Below are positions 22,813-32,167 of a stretch of DNA of 64,000 nt, piece by piece. Position 1 is the stretch's first letter, and the number at the start of each line of letters is the position of its first letter. The notes below the pieces were generated by a model, which was not told the DNA's origin, did no database searches, and was given only the letters and a program-made list of their open reading frames with translations. The translations under genes were made by a program, and so were the position numbers. The stretch comes from Impatiens glandulifera (Eukaryota; Streptophyta; Magnoliopsida; Ericales; Balsaminaceae). The DNA lies in the NCBI RefSeq assembly GCF_907164915.1, contig NC_061863.1:10169882-10233881 (forward strand). Direction: 5' to 3'.

Positions 22813-22922
22813 TCTGTTAAGTTGTCATATGAGAACTCTGGATTAGAGAGAGGAGATAGAATATTTGGGCATTAATTAATAAATTTTGAGCATTTGAGGG
22901 AATTCAAGTCAAGGTGGAGATA

Positions 22923-23046
22923 TGTTGAGATGTCTTGAATTGATGATTCAAGGAAACAGAATATTGAACAAAAGGAAAGTATATATCTTTTTGGTGTGTA
23001 ATCTTGATTTAAGGAATAAGATTAACACAAAAGGAAATATGATCTT
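22923..23046 (+). repeat. Right LTR, first part
   Basis: TGTTGAGATGTC onward matches 20016-20140. It is cut at 23046 by the nested element, whose 5-bp duplication ATCTT is at 23042-23046 and 25999-26003. Confidence 0.85.
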
Positions 23047-24313
23047 TGTTAGGATCTAGGTCGCCGCTGGTGGACCGGGGGTTGGACCGGTTAGCGGTTC
23101 TCACTCGTAGGGTGGTGGTTAATCCGGTTAGAGATTAACACCGGGGTTTCAATACTACACAACCTGTCACAAACCCTTGAACTAGGTTCAAGCGCGGAAG
23201 AGGTTTGCTTTCAGGTTGAAGCGGCACACTTGTATGATAGGCGAAATCGATTTCGGATGATGAAGATTTGGAGATGGTGGGTCGGTTTCAGTGATCTGGA
23301 TATTCGGTATGGTTAAGTTAGTCGGTTTGGAGCGATGTAGTTAAGTTAGTCGGTCAGATAATGAAGCCGGCAGAAAGTAAATAACACAACAGATTTTATG
23401 GATGTTCGGAGATAAAACTCCTATGTCACCCCTTCCTCTCGAAACCGCGAGAAGGATATTCACTAAGGAATACAAATACAAGCCGATCGAGACTTATTCT
23501 CTGCTCGATAACACTCTTACAATTTACACCGAAATTGTAGAACACACTTTTAACTTTCAACACTTAGGCTTTCTAGAATAGCACACTGTTATCACTTGTA
23601 GTAAATGCTCTTAGCTCTTGTTATCCCAATGTATGTCCCGCATTTACTCTTCTGCAACTGCCTCCTTTTATAGGTGAAATATGCCAACGGTCATATTTCA
23701 AAGCCTTGAATCTGATTGGCTGATCAGAGATGCAGTGATTCAGTGTCTCAGTGTTTCAGACCTGCGGTCGTCTCAGACCTGCCGGTCTGTTCTTCCGGTT
23801 TGCAAGACAGACCTGTCGGGTTTGTCTTTTACTCAATGTAGGCACTGTCTGTTTGGGCAGTTGTCTGTACTTTGAAGATTTCCTTTCTGGCTTATCCCTA
23901 AGTAGAAGGATCCGGTAGTACTGTTTTCTGCAGCCTACAGTCTTTCCTCAGACTTGCATGGATATGGAAGTGTTCAGTCTGTTCTTTGGTATCATTCTCA
24001 ACAGATACCCGAAATGTCTTCTTGTACTGGTCGACCTCTTGACTTGGCCGAATGTCTTTTGGTAGTGAAGTAACCGGACTTCTTCCGATTATTCTTGTCT
24101 TGTGGATAGTCGGCTGTTTGATGGTTCCGGTTTTGAGCTTTGGCCGATCCTTCCTTTGTGCGGTCACGTTCCGAATACTCTTGATCGGTTTGGTAGTTTG
24201 ACCGGTTCGGTTTCTTCAGTTGGTTCTCTTGTTCATCCGGTCCGGTTCCTTGTTCCTGCATTGGAAGTTTGTTTAAGTTAGGTTTATTCGAACCGGTCTA
24301 AATTTATCTAACA
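23047..24313 (-). repeat. LTR of nested element (3' LTR, 1267 bp)
   Basis: On the plus strand it runs from TGTTAGGATCTAGGTCG to TTATCTAACA. Minus-strand TATA (CTATAAAAGG) at about 23666-23675. Reading frames inside it are LTR sequence, not genes. Confidence 0.9.
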
Positions 24314-24730
24314 ATTTCTCCCTTTTTGATTATTTTATTTAAAATTATCAAAATCATGTAAGTTTGCAACCGTAGGCCGGTTGTTTTGTTTGGCCGGTTT
24401 TTGAAGAAGACTTGGACAATTTTTGAAAAATTTTGAGAGAGAAGTTTTGGAAGAGTCTTTATCTTTTATCTAACAATTTCTCCCTTTTTGATTATTTTAT
24501 TTAAAATTATCAAAATCAAGTAGAAATGCAAAATAAGGCCGGATTCAAAAATAACTTTATATATATTTATAGAAGACCGGAAAAGACAAAGCATAAATAC
24601 TAAGGCAAATAAGAAAAGGAAGGATAGTCCCTATTCGGAATCTGTGAAGTCATAGGCACTCTTCTTTTTCGTCGGTTGCGGTTGCCTGGTCTGTTGTGAG
24701 GATCGTTGTCTTTTAGACCGGGACCGCAAT
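24314..24730 (-). other. 417-bp interior of nested element with doubled polypurine tract
   Basis: Minus strand: AAAAAGGGAGAAAT ends at 24314 beside the 3' LTR. The same tract followed by TGTTAGATAAA occurs again at about 24467-24493, with similar flanking sequence (ATTATCAAAATCA forms). So the LTR border is present twice, about 155 bp apart. A short basic frame (QPQPTKKKSAYDFTDSE) near 24640-24690 may be a leftover of the element's protein; it is not recognised. Confidence 0.75.
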
Positions 24731-25998
24731 TGTTAGGATCTAGGTCGCCGCTGGTGGACCGGGGGTTGGACCGGTTAGCGGTTCTCACTCGTAGGGTGGT
24801 GGTTAATCCGGTTAGAGATTAACACCGGGGTTTCAATACTACACAACCTGTCACAAACCCTTGAACTAGGTTCAAGCGCGGAAGAGGTTTGCTTTCAGGT
24901 TGAAGCGGCACACTTGTATGATAGGCGAAATCGGTTTCGGATGATGAAGATTTGGAGATGGTGGGTCGGTTTCAGTGATCTGGATATTCGGTATGGTTAA
25001 GTTAGTCGGTTTGGAGCGATGTAGTTAAGTTAGTCGGTCAGATAATGAAGCCGGCAGAAAGTAAATAACACAACAGATTTTATGGATGTTCGGAGATAAA
25101 ACTCCTACGTCACCCCTTCCTCTCGAAACCGCGAGAAGGATATTCACTAAGGAATACAAATACAAGCCGATCGAGACTTATTCTCTGCTCGATAACACTC
25201 TTACAATTTACACCGAAATTGTAGAACACACTTTTAACTTTCAACACTTAGGCTTTCTAGAATAGCACACTGTTATCACTTGTAGTAAATGCTCTTAGCT
25301 CTTGTTATCCCAATGTATGTCCCGCATTTACTCTTCTGCAACTGCCTCCTTTTATAGGTGAAATATGCCAACGGTCATATTTCAAAGCCTTGAATCTGAT
25401 TGGCTGATCAGAGATGCAGTGATTCAGTGTCTCAGTGTTTCAGACCTGCGGTCGTCTCAGACCTGCCGGTCTGTTCTTCCGGTTTGCAAGACAGACCTGC
25501 CGGGTTTGTCTTTTACTCAATGTAGGCACTGTCTGTTTGGGCAGTTGTCTGTACTTTGAAGATTTCCTTTCTGGCTTATCCCTAAGTAGAAGGATCCGGT
25601 AGTACTGTTTTCTGCAGCCTACAGTCTTTTCTCAGACTTGCATGGATATGGAAGTGTTCAGTCTGTTCCTTTGGTATCATTCTCAACAGATACCCGAAAT
25701 GTCTTCTTGTACTGGTCGGCCTCTTGACTTGGCCGAATGTCTTTTGGTAGTGAAGTAACCGGACTTCTTCCGGTTATTCTTGTCTTGTGGATAGTCGGCT
25801 GTTTGATGGTTCCGGTTTTGAGCTTTGGCCGATCCTTCCTTTGTGCGGTCACGTTCCGAATACTCTTGATCGGTTTGGTAGTTTGACCGGTTCGGTTTCT
25901 TCAGTTGGTTCTCTTGTTCATCCGGTCCGGTTTCTTGTTCCTGCATTAGAAGTTTGTTTAAGTTAGGTTTATTCGAACCGGTCTAAATTTATCTAACA
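24731..25998 (-). repeat. LTR of nested element (5' LTR, 1268 bp)
   Basis: Differs from 23047-24313 by scattered single changes (for example CCTATGTCACC/CCTACGTCACC, ACCTGTCGGG/ACCTGCCGGG) and one inserted base near 25666. Hairpin stem at 24860-24876. Confidence 0.9.
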
Positions 25999-26003
25999 AT
26001 CTT

Positions 26004-26360
26004 TTATTATGGTAATATAACTAGGAAAGTATTGTGATAATATTTTGAGATTATTTGCCAAAATATTGTGTTGACCTAGTTGAAGACTATTTAAAGGTGC
26101 AGTCGGACACTTCAGAAAGTTGAAGTCTTTACCTTGAAAGCATCGTTTACAGTCCCAGTTTTGTATCTGTTAGGGTTTCGGGGGACCGAGTGTTATATAA
26201 ACTCGTGTCATAACCCTAGTTTGTACGGTTGTAATCTTTGTTTTGATCTCCTAATAAAATTCTCTCTTTCTGGTGGACGTAGCCAAGTTTTATCTTGGTG
26301 AACCACGTTAAAATTTGTATTGTTCTTTATTGCTTACGTCATCTCACGCGTTCCGTTACA
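26004..26360 (+). repeat. Right LTR, second part
   Basis: Continues the right LTR of the 20016-26360 element (TTTATTATGGTAATATAACT onward, matching about 20140-20496) and ends TTCCGTTACA. Confidence 0.85.
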
Positions 26361-26829
26361 ATAATTATTTTAAAGTTTTTTTAGTTAAAATAAACGTTCT
26401 TGATCAAATTAAAGATTTCATATTATAATTCAATGAATGGTTAATAATTTTAACATGTTTATTTTTAAGTTAAATATTCCAATTTTCAATAAAATTTATA
26501 TTTTTTTAAATCAGACTTAAATTAGATATTAAGAGGATATGTATTATCTTATCATCACTATGTGTTTAAAAAGAATGAGAGCATTACTTATCAACACTAA
26601 CACGTAAATTGGATTCTTAATTTTTTGAGTTTGGAAAAACTATTAGTTAACATCAAACATTTTTTAAATTACTAATTTTATATTGAAAGAAGTATATTAT
26701 AAAAAGATTGATGTAATAGTAGTATACAATGTTTAATATTAATTATAAAATATATTAAATGATAGTTAGTACCTATGATGTTAATTTCATTTGTTTTTTT
26801 TATAAAAAAGTGTATTATCTTATCAATAC

Positions 26830-27564
26830 CAGGGGTGGCCAAAAAATCCGATTCGAAAGACCCGATTCGTTGATAAGCCGATCCGATCCGAAAAAATCCG
26901 TATCCGATGGATCGGATTCGGATATCGATCCGATCCGATATTTCTACCGGATTTTTGGATCGGATACGGATCGGGCAAAAAAAATTTCGGATATCCGAAT
27001 CCGATCCGGTCATTTTAAAAGTGTATTAAATAAACAAACCCAAACAAAAATATTATTAAATAAACACAAACCTAACAAAAAATCTCTCTCTTCCTATATT
27101 TTCCTTCCCGTTTCTCTTTCAAAATTCAAATAAAAATATTATTAAACAATTACAAACTAAACAAAAATTTATCTCTTCCTTTCTTCTCTTTACAAACCCA
27201 AACAAAAATACAAAATTTCCCTCTTCTTTATGTTTTCTCCCATTTTCCTTTACAAACCCACAAACCCAAACAAAAATATGTCTCTTTCATTTGTTTTTCT
27301 TCCCATTTCCCTTTAAATCTATTTGTGAATCTGTTCTCAAATCGTTATTATTCATAACTGAAATCCTTAATAAAACAATTTCAATTTTCTAGCATATGAA
27401 AAAAAATCGGATCAGCGGGTATCCGGCTGGCCGATCCGGTATTTTCGGATCGGATAGTGTCGGATATCGGATCGGATACGGATCGTAATTTTTGAAAAAA
27501 ATAGAGGCGGATATCCGATCCGAAATACCGGATCGTATCCGATCCGTAGGTTTAGCCACCCCTA
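26830..27564. mobile_element. hAT-type MITE with CGGATC-rich ends (735 bp)
   Basis: Ends CAGGGGTGGC and, inverted, TAGGGGTGGC; flanks ATCAATAC (26822-26829) and ATCAATAT (27565-27572) form an 8-bp duplication with one change. About 180 bp at each end are packed with CGGATC/GATCCG motifs in both orientations, the middle is plain AT-rich. No transposase. It sits in unit X. Confidence 0.75.
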
Positions 27565-27572
27565 ATCAATAT

Positions 27573-28789
27573 TAATACATTCATTTATTAATATGAAAAC
27601 CAAAATAAGTAAATAATTAGAATCACATATTTTAGTTTATTGTCCTTCTAAAACCTAAAAAAAGGAAAGACGGAGTAAAATAATTGTAAAAAAAGGAAGA
27701 ATGATTTATCTTAAAAAGGAGATAAGATTGATCAAAAATGAAAAATAAAAAATAAATAAACTTACAAAATAAGAAATAAATTGCGAGATTCGGGAAAATA
27801 AAATTTTAATTTTTTATTAGTTTAATAATTATGTGTATTGATAATATCCTAAAGATGTTCTAATTAATTATATATATTTAGATAACTTTATTATACAAAT
27901 GTGTAAAATAAAATTAAATATTTTAATGAATATATATAAGTTTTTTTAAACTTTATTAATATATTTGTTTTTTATATAATTAAATACAAAAATATAATTT
28001 GAATTTCTTTAGTATTTGTTAATAATTTAACTTATATTTTCACCCTAATATTTTATACTTATTCTATTAAATTTGATTTTTTATTATAATATATATTTTT
28101 TAAATAAATATAATATAATATTTAATATGAAATCCGTGCAAAATAGGAGTTTCATCCCAAATTATATTATAGTTAGGGATAATTAACATTGTTTCAAGGC
28201 TCTTTAAATGACCCTTTTATAACCTTTTTAGTTGTTTATTTTTTAGTTTTTTTATTGAATTTTTTAAATTTATATTTTTTATAATTCAGTATTAAATTTA
28301 ATACTATTTTTTTGAAAAATATTAATTTAATTATTTTTTTAAATATTATCGGATATATGATTTGAAGGATAATTAGTTAAACTATTATTATTTTAAATTT
28401 AGACAACGCTAAAAAAAAATCTTCTTATAGTTTAAAAGTTTATAAATTATTTTAATTTTACTTAAATAAATTTAATTTATATCACAAATGAAACAACTAT
28501 TATTATTTATCTACATAAAAGAATTATTGTATGACTTTTTTTTAGAGTAATTCATTTATTATTATTATTATTTAAATTAATTTTATTCTTAAATATATAA
28601 ATAGTAATAATATCAAGTTGTGATTTGTATTTTAAAATTAACTCATACGATTTCTAAATAAAAATTCAAATATAAATATTAACAGTTTTAAGTTATATTT
28701 AATTTTTAAAATATTAATTAGAATATCTAATAACCCACTAAAGTAGTCTAGGTAAGGTTCAATTTAAAAGACCAAAAAATTATTAGTAT
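27573..28789. other. AT-rich DNA, no gene seen (rest of unit X to about 28140)
   Basis: 27573-28140 continues the family at 10890-11480. Beyond it only A/T-rich sequence without long frames was seen. Confidence 0.5.
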
Positions 28790-29050
28790 TTTTTTCATCC
28801 GAAATCGTTTTAAGTTGAAGCTGAATTCGTAGTAATGAAGTGTCATACTAAACATTTTTTTATTTGAACCAATCACCCCTAATTATAAATCTAGAGACTT
28901 CAAATAAAAAATATGTCAAAATTTTAAGTAACTTGAATATGGTTGAAAAATAATTTTTTATTAGAATTTTCATAATCTTGAACAATTAAATAATCATATT
29001 TTTTTAATAAAGTTGGTAGTTTATTTAGTAAGTTTCTTAATCTTCCTCTA

Positions 29051-29058
29051 CTATAAGG
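29051..29058 (+). promoter_or_regulatory. Likely TATA box of ECA1-like gene 1
   Basis: CTATAAGG about 70 bp before the ATG, inside TTCCTCTACTATAAGGAAGG; the paralogue has CTATAAAAGG at the same place (40199). Confidence 0.6.
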
Positions 29059-29121
29059 AAGGACAACTATAGTCCATAGTCTCATCAACACTCAAAATAT
29101 AAATTATAAGGTTGTTTAACA

Positions 29122-29571
29122 ATGAATTCAAAGAATTTTATAGTTGTAATAATAGCCTTCTTAGTGATTTCACCTTCGTTCAGCTCTGGACAAGGTTTCT
29201 TTCCACCATTTTTTTCACCACGCAACCCTTCACCGCCACCACCCAATCCACAATCGCCGCCGCCACCACCACCCAATCGACAATCGCCACCACCACCCAA
29301 TTCACAATCGCGACTGCGACCATCACCCAATCCTCTATCGCCTGTATTACCCATCATTTCACCTAGTTGTGTGTACGCAATTACCGACGTATGTTTTTGT
29401 GGATCGGAAATCTTCTATGGAATATTCATGAGAACACCTGTCAGTGTAAAATGTTGTGATGATATATCTAATTTCATTAAAGTATGCTACAGAAATGGTA
29501 CTGCACCTTATGTCTTCAAGCAACTCCCTAATTTTCTCCGCAGCAATGCACGTGCATCTCCGCGCTTCTGA
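29122..29571 (+). CDS. Secreted Pro-rich protein with ECA1/prolamin-like Cys domain, gene 1
   Basis: 149 residues, no intron. Residues 1-24 (MNSKNFIVVIIAFLVI then SPSFSSGQ) are a signal peptide. Residues 30-75 are a proline-rich stretch (SPPPPPPNRQSPPPP, NPLSPVLP). Residues 82-149 have the pattern of the plant prolamin-like/ECA1 gametogenesis-related family, to which the egg-cell EC1 peptides belong: CVYAITDVCFCGSEIFYGIF, a gap, then KCCDDISNFIKVC and FKQLPNFLRSN. Known members are small secreted proteins of reproductive tissue. Here the usual last Cys is absent and an extra C-F-C appears. ATG chosen because the signal peptide follows at once and the paralogue starts identically. TATA at 29051, AATAAA at 29707. 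Family assignment is by pattern only. Confidence 0.75.
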   Translation: MNSKNFIVVIIAFLVISPSFSSGQGFFPPFFSPRNPSPPPPNPQSPPPPPPNRQSPPPPNSQSRLRPSPNPLSPVLPIISPSCVYAITDVCFCGSEIFYGIFMRTPVSVKCCDDISNFIKVCYRNGTAPYVFKQLPNFLRSNARASPRF

Positions 29572-29706
29572 TTTTTAAAAACTTCAATTTGGGATGTCGT
29601 TTTCATGTTCTAGTTTGGTATAAATTGGAGGAGGATGCAAAGCAACACTTATTTTCATGGAGTTGGTTTGAAGTGCATTGTTTCTTCCTTCCATTATATT
29701 CTTACA

Positions 29707-29712
29707 AATAAA
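29707..29712 (+). terminator. Likely polyadenylation signal of gene 1
   Basis: AATAAA about 135 bp after the stop, conserved at the same place in the paralogue (40797-40802). Confidence 0.55.
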
Positions 29713-29903
29713 ACAAGCTATTAAATATTTAATTTTTTAAAGTTTCTATTTATAAATATATTCAGTGGCGGACCCTGAAATATTTTCTCGGGGAGCCAAA
29801 TACATAGTAACGTAGCATTTTTTTGCCGATCAAATAAATACATTTTTTAATTAAAACTTGACTCGGTAATTACATAAAAATACTAACAAGCACAATTACT
29901 AAA

Positions 29904-30370
29904 TTATTCTTGTCCATGAGTCGGTACAAAAGAAGACAAAATCTCTTCATTACTTTGACTATACCAATTAATCAATTCAAGAAAATTACCTTTAGTTGAT
30001 GAACTACTTGACTCAGCATGTCCTCGAAAAGGTAATCTTTGGCTCAATAGAAAACGTGTTACATCAAACATTGTCGTTAAACGGGTGCGATAATTTATTT
30101 CTATATCACGGCCATGTGTACGTAAAACGTTTCTCATGCTATGTCTTTGATCTTGAAATGATTCAAATTGAATTTTAGCTTCATTATGACAACTATTTGA
30201 AGTTCCCATATGTCGATTGAATCTTTCTAATACCCTTTTCCAATTTTTATACTCATCTACTATAAAGGTATCATCTACGTTTTCTTTATTTAAAGGCTTA
30301 AAAAGATAACACTAAAAACAAAATGATGCATCTTTTGATATGTTATATTCTAACCATGTATATTTGATCA
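29904..30370 (-). pseudogene. hAT transposase N-terminal fragment (TTF zinc finger, DUF4371)
   Basis: Minus strand from about 30370: WLEYNISKDASFCF, stop, CYLFKP, NWKRVLERFNRHMG, SCHNEAKIQFESFQDQ, INYRTRLTTMFDVTRFLL, LPFRGHAESS, GNFLELINWYSQSN. This is the order of the TTF-type zinc finger and DUF4371 region in hAT transposases related to zinc finger MYM-type protein 1. TAG at 30312-30314 breaks the zinc finger, and the catalytic and dimerisation parts are gone. Confidence 0.85.
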
Positions 30371-31129
30371 GTAACATTAGACTCATTAGTTAGGCTCATT
30401 AATTAATTGAGAAAGCTCAGATTGGTCATGTGATGTAGAAGTAAAATAAATAACTAAAAATAAATATGTGTTATAACCTAGACTCCTAAATAAAATCTAA
30501 CAAATACATGTATTTGTTGTAATAGTTTAAAATTAATTTAAAATTAAGAAATACAAAATAATATTTTACCTTTATATTTATATAAATTATTATTTTACCC
30601 TTATATTTATATAAATTATTATTTTAATCTTTAATTTATAAGTAATTTGTATTATTAATTATATTGAAATTAATAAAATATATATATATATATAATTATA
30701 ATATAAATGTAGTTTTAAAATAAATAATAATCTTATATGATTTTCAATATTTTATATATAATTCTTTATATTTTAAATTATATAAATAAATCTTATTTAT
30801 ATATTAACTAAAATTTATGTATTATTATAAATATTGTATCTTAGAAAATATTATTGGTATAATATAAAATATTAATAATAATTATTTTAATAAAATTATA
30901 TTTGAAATTAGAATACTATAATTATGAATTAGTTTTTTTTATTACTTTTTATAAAAGAAAGGGTTAGTTTACTATAAATATTTATATATTAGAAAATAAT
31001 GTTTGTATAAATAAAAAAAATTATTATTTTATAAAAAGAAGTGTGATGTTATTATAAAGAAAATGTGAGAGGTAATGTTTGATCTATTATGAATTTTAAC
31101 TTCAAAACCAGCAAGACAAAGCCTTATTT

Positions 31130-31134
<5 letters not shown>

Positions 31135-31196
<62 letters not shown>
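31135..31196. repeat. (AT)n microsatellite in the hAT element
   Basis: About 31 uninterrupted AT units. Confidence 0.95.
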
Positions 31197-31201
<5 letters not shown>

Positions 31202-31780
31202 AAATATCTTAAAACTTTTATGGTTGGGGGAGGCCCGGATGCCCCCTTTAGGTTCGCCACTGAATATATTATTTGTTTAACGTTTTTATTAAAATATAAA
31301 TAGTTAAGATTAAAATAAAGATAAATACTTAAATCTATATGACTCGAGAATTGAATAAATATAAAAAAAACATTTTTTAGAAAATTGAGAAATTAAATAA
31401 TTATGAAAATACAATTCAAAAAATAATAAAATTATATAAAAATTATACTTCTAATGAGTTTTTTAGCTAGGGCATGGGTTTCGACCAAGAAACCAGCCCT
31501 GACCTATTTTTGACTATGATTTTCCCTAATGCGGTCAAAAAGTAGGCTAACGACCAAGAATCACCCGTTCGGTCATCCTGATTTCTGAACTCGCTCTAAA
31601 CCGCTTCAACCGGTTCGTTTTAGCTCTGATGCCTATTTCTTTTCAATTTTGTTTTAATTTATTTACTTTGGTGCATTTTAATTTATGACTTTAATTATTT
31701 TCTAAAAATACAAAAAATATTAAACACTTGAAATAATATTTTCAACTAAAACATAAAAAAATTCTAAATAAGGGCCTGTT

Positions 31781-32167
31781 TAGTTGAAAACTTCACATTT
31801 TCTTAATTCACAATGTCATACCTTCCAAACCTCTTGTCCAAAAAATATGAAATTAATATATTTGTTCTAGAAAAAATATTTCTAATTCAGAAATTAAATA
31901 TTCATATTTTTTTAGACATTTTGATATTTTTTTTTTTTAACTTTTTCCAATATGTCTTTAGGAAAGTTTTTGAGATGTTTTAATATTTCCCATATGTATG
32001 CATATCTATATTATGTTCATCTAACATCATTTTTTTGGATTTTATGTAGTATAATTCTTGTATTACAAGTATGAATCTCGTGCATTGATACGGGTAAGAA
32101 TATAAATAAATTATTATTTAATTATAAATATTTTAGGTAAAAATAATATTATTTAAATTAATATTTT
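31781..32167. other. AT-rich DNA, no gene seen
   Basis: Includes TCGTGCATTGATACGGGTAA at about 32072. The stretch 32087-32157 resembles 35036-35104 on the far side of the next block. Confidence 0.45.

Larger units (their letters stand above)
23047..25998 (-). mobile_element. Young non-autonomous LTR element nested in the right LTR
   Basis: Two nearly identical LTRs (23047-24313 and 24731-25998) flank only 417 bp. The 5-bp duplication ATCTT borders it. On the minus strand the order is 5' LTR (24731-25998), short interior, polypurine tract, 3' LTR. By eye the LTRs differ at about ten positions in 1267, so insertion is recent. LTR ends (TGTTAG/CTAACA), the hairpin and the phrase structure tie it to the copia LTRs at 1759 and 4421. 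No Met-tRNA site follows the 5' LTR, and no gag or pol is present, so it either lost them or moves by other means. Confidence 0.92.
20016..26360 (+). mobile_element. Non-autonomous LTR retrotransposon with tandem-array interior
   Basis: Left LTR 20016-20496 and right LTR 22923-23046 plus 26004-26360 are both 481 bp once the nested element (23047-25998) and its target duplication are removed. A Met-tRNA type primer site follows the left LTR and a purine tract (AAGGTGGAGATA) precedes the right one. Flanks ATTAT (20011-20015) and ATAAT (26361-26365) may be a decayed 5-bp duplication. The interior has no gag or pol: it consists of a short frame from ATG 20549, a ~113-bp array, a 30-bp array and a 28-bp array. 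It would depend on another element's proteins. Confidence 0.85.
29763..31262 (-). mobile_element. hAT element (TTF-type), 1500 bp, internally decayed
   Basis: Perfect 8-bp target duplication AATATATT (29755-29762, 31263-31270). Terminal inverted repeats CAGTGGCGGACC and CAGTGGCGAACC. It encodes only the N-terminal part of a transposase on the minus strand, then AT-rich filler with an (AT)n run, so it cannot move alone. It landed in the 3' flank of ECA1-like gene 1; the paralogous segment at 40855 is uninterrupted. Confidence 0.92.
28790..31780 (+). repeat. Duplicated segment, unit 1, with ECA1-like gene 1
   Basis: Without the hAT insertion (29763-31262) this segment aligns in order with 40020-41850: promoter region, coding region, 3' UTR and a downstream stretch (GCGGTCAAAAAGTAGGCTA at 31532 and 41610). 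Units lie about 11 kb apart in the same direction. Confidence 0.75.

Noticed and set aside
24721..24731. Met-tRNA primer site after the 5' LTR of the 23047-25998 element
   Set aside because: Minus-strand sequence here is ATTGCGGTCCCGGTC, unlike TGGTATCAGAGC; no other tRNA match could be confirmed by eye.
23681..25559. Identical 64-codon frames in the two LTRs and matching minus-strand frames
   Set aside because: Sequence of the LTR itself; duplication reflects the two LTRs.
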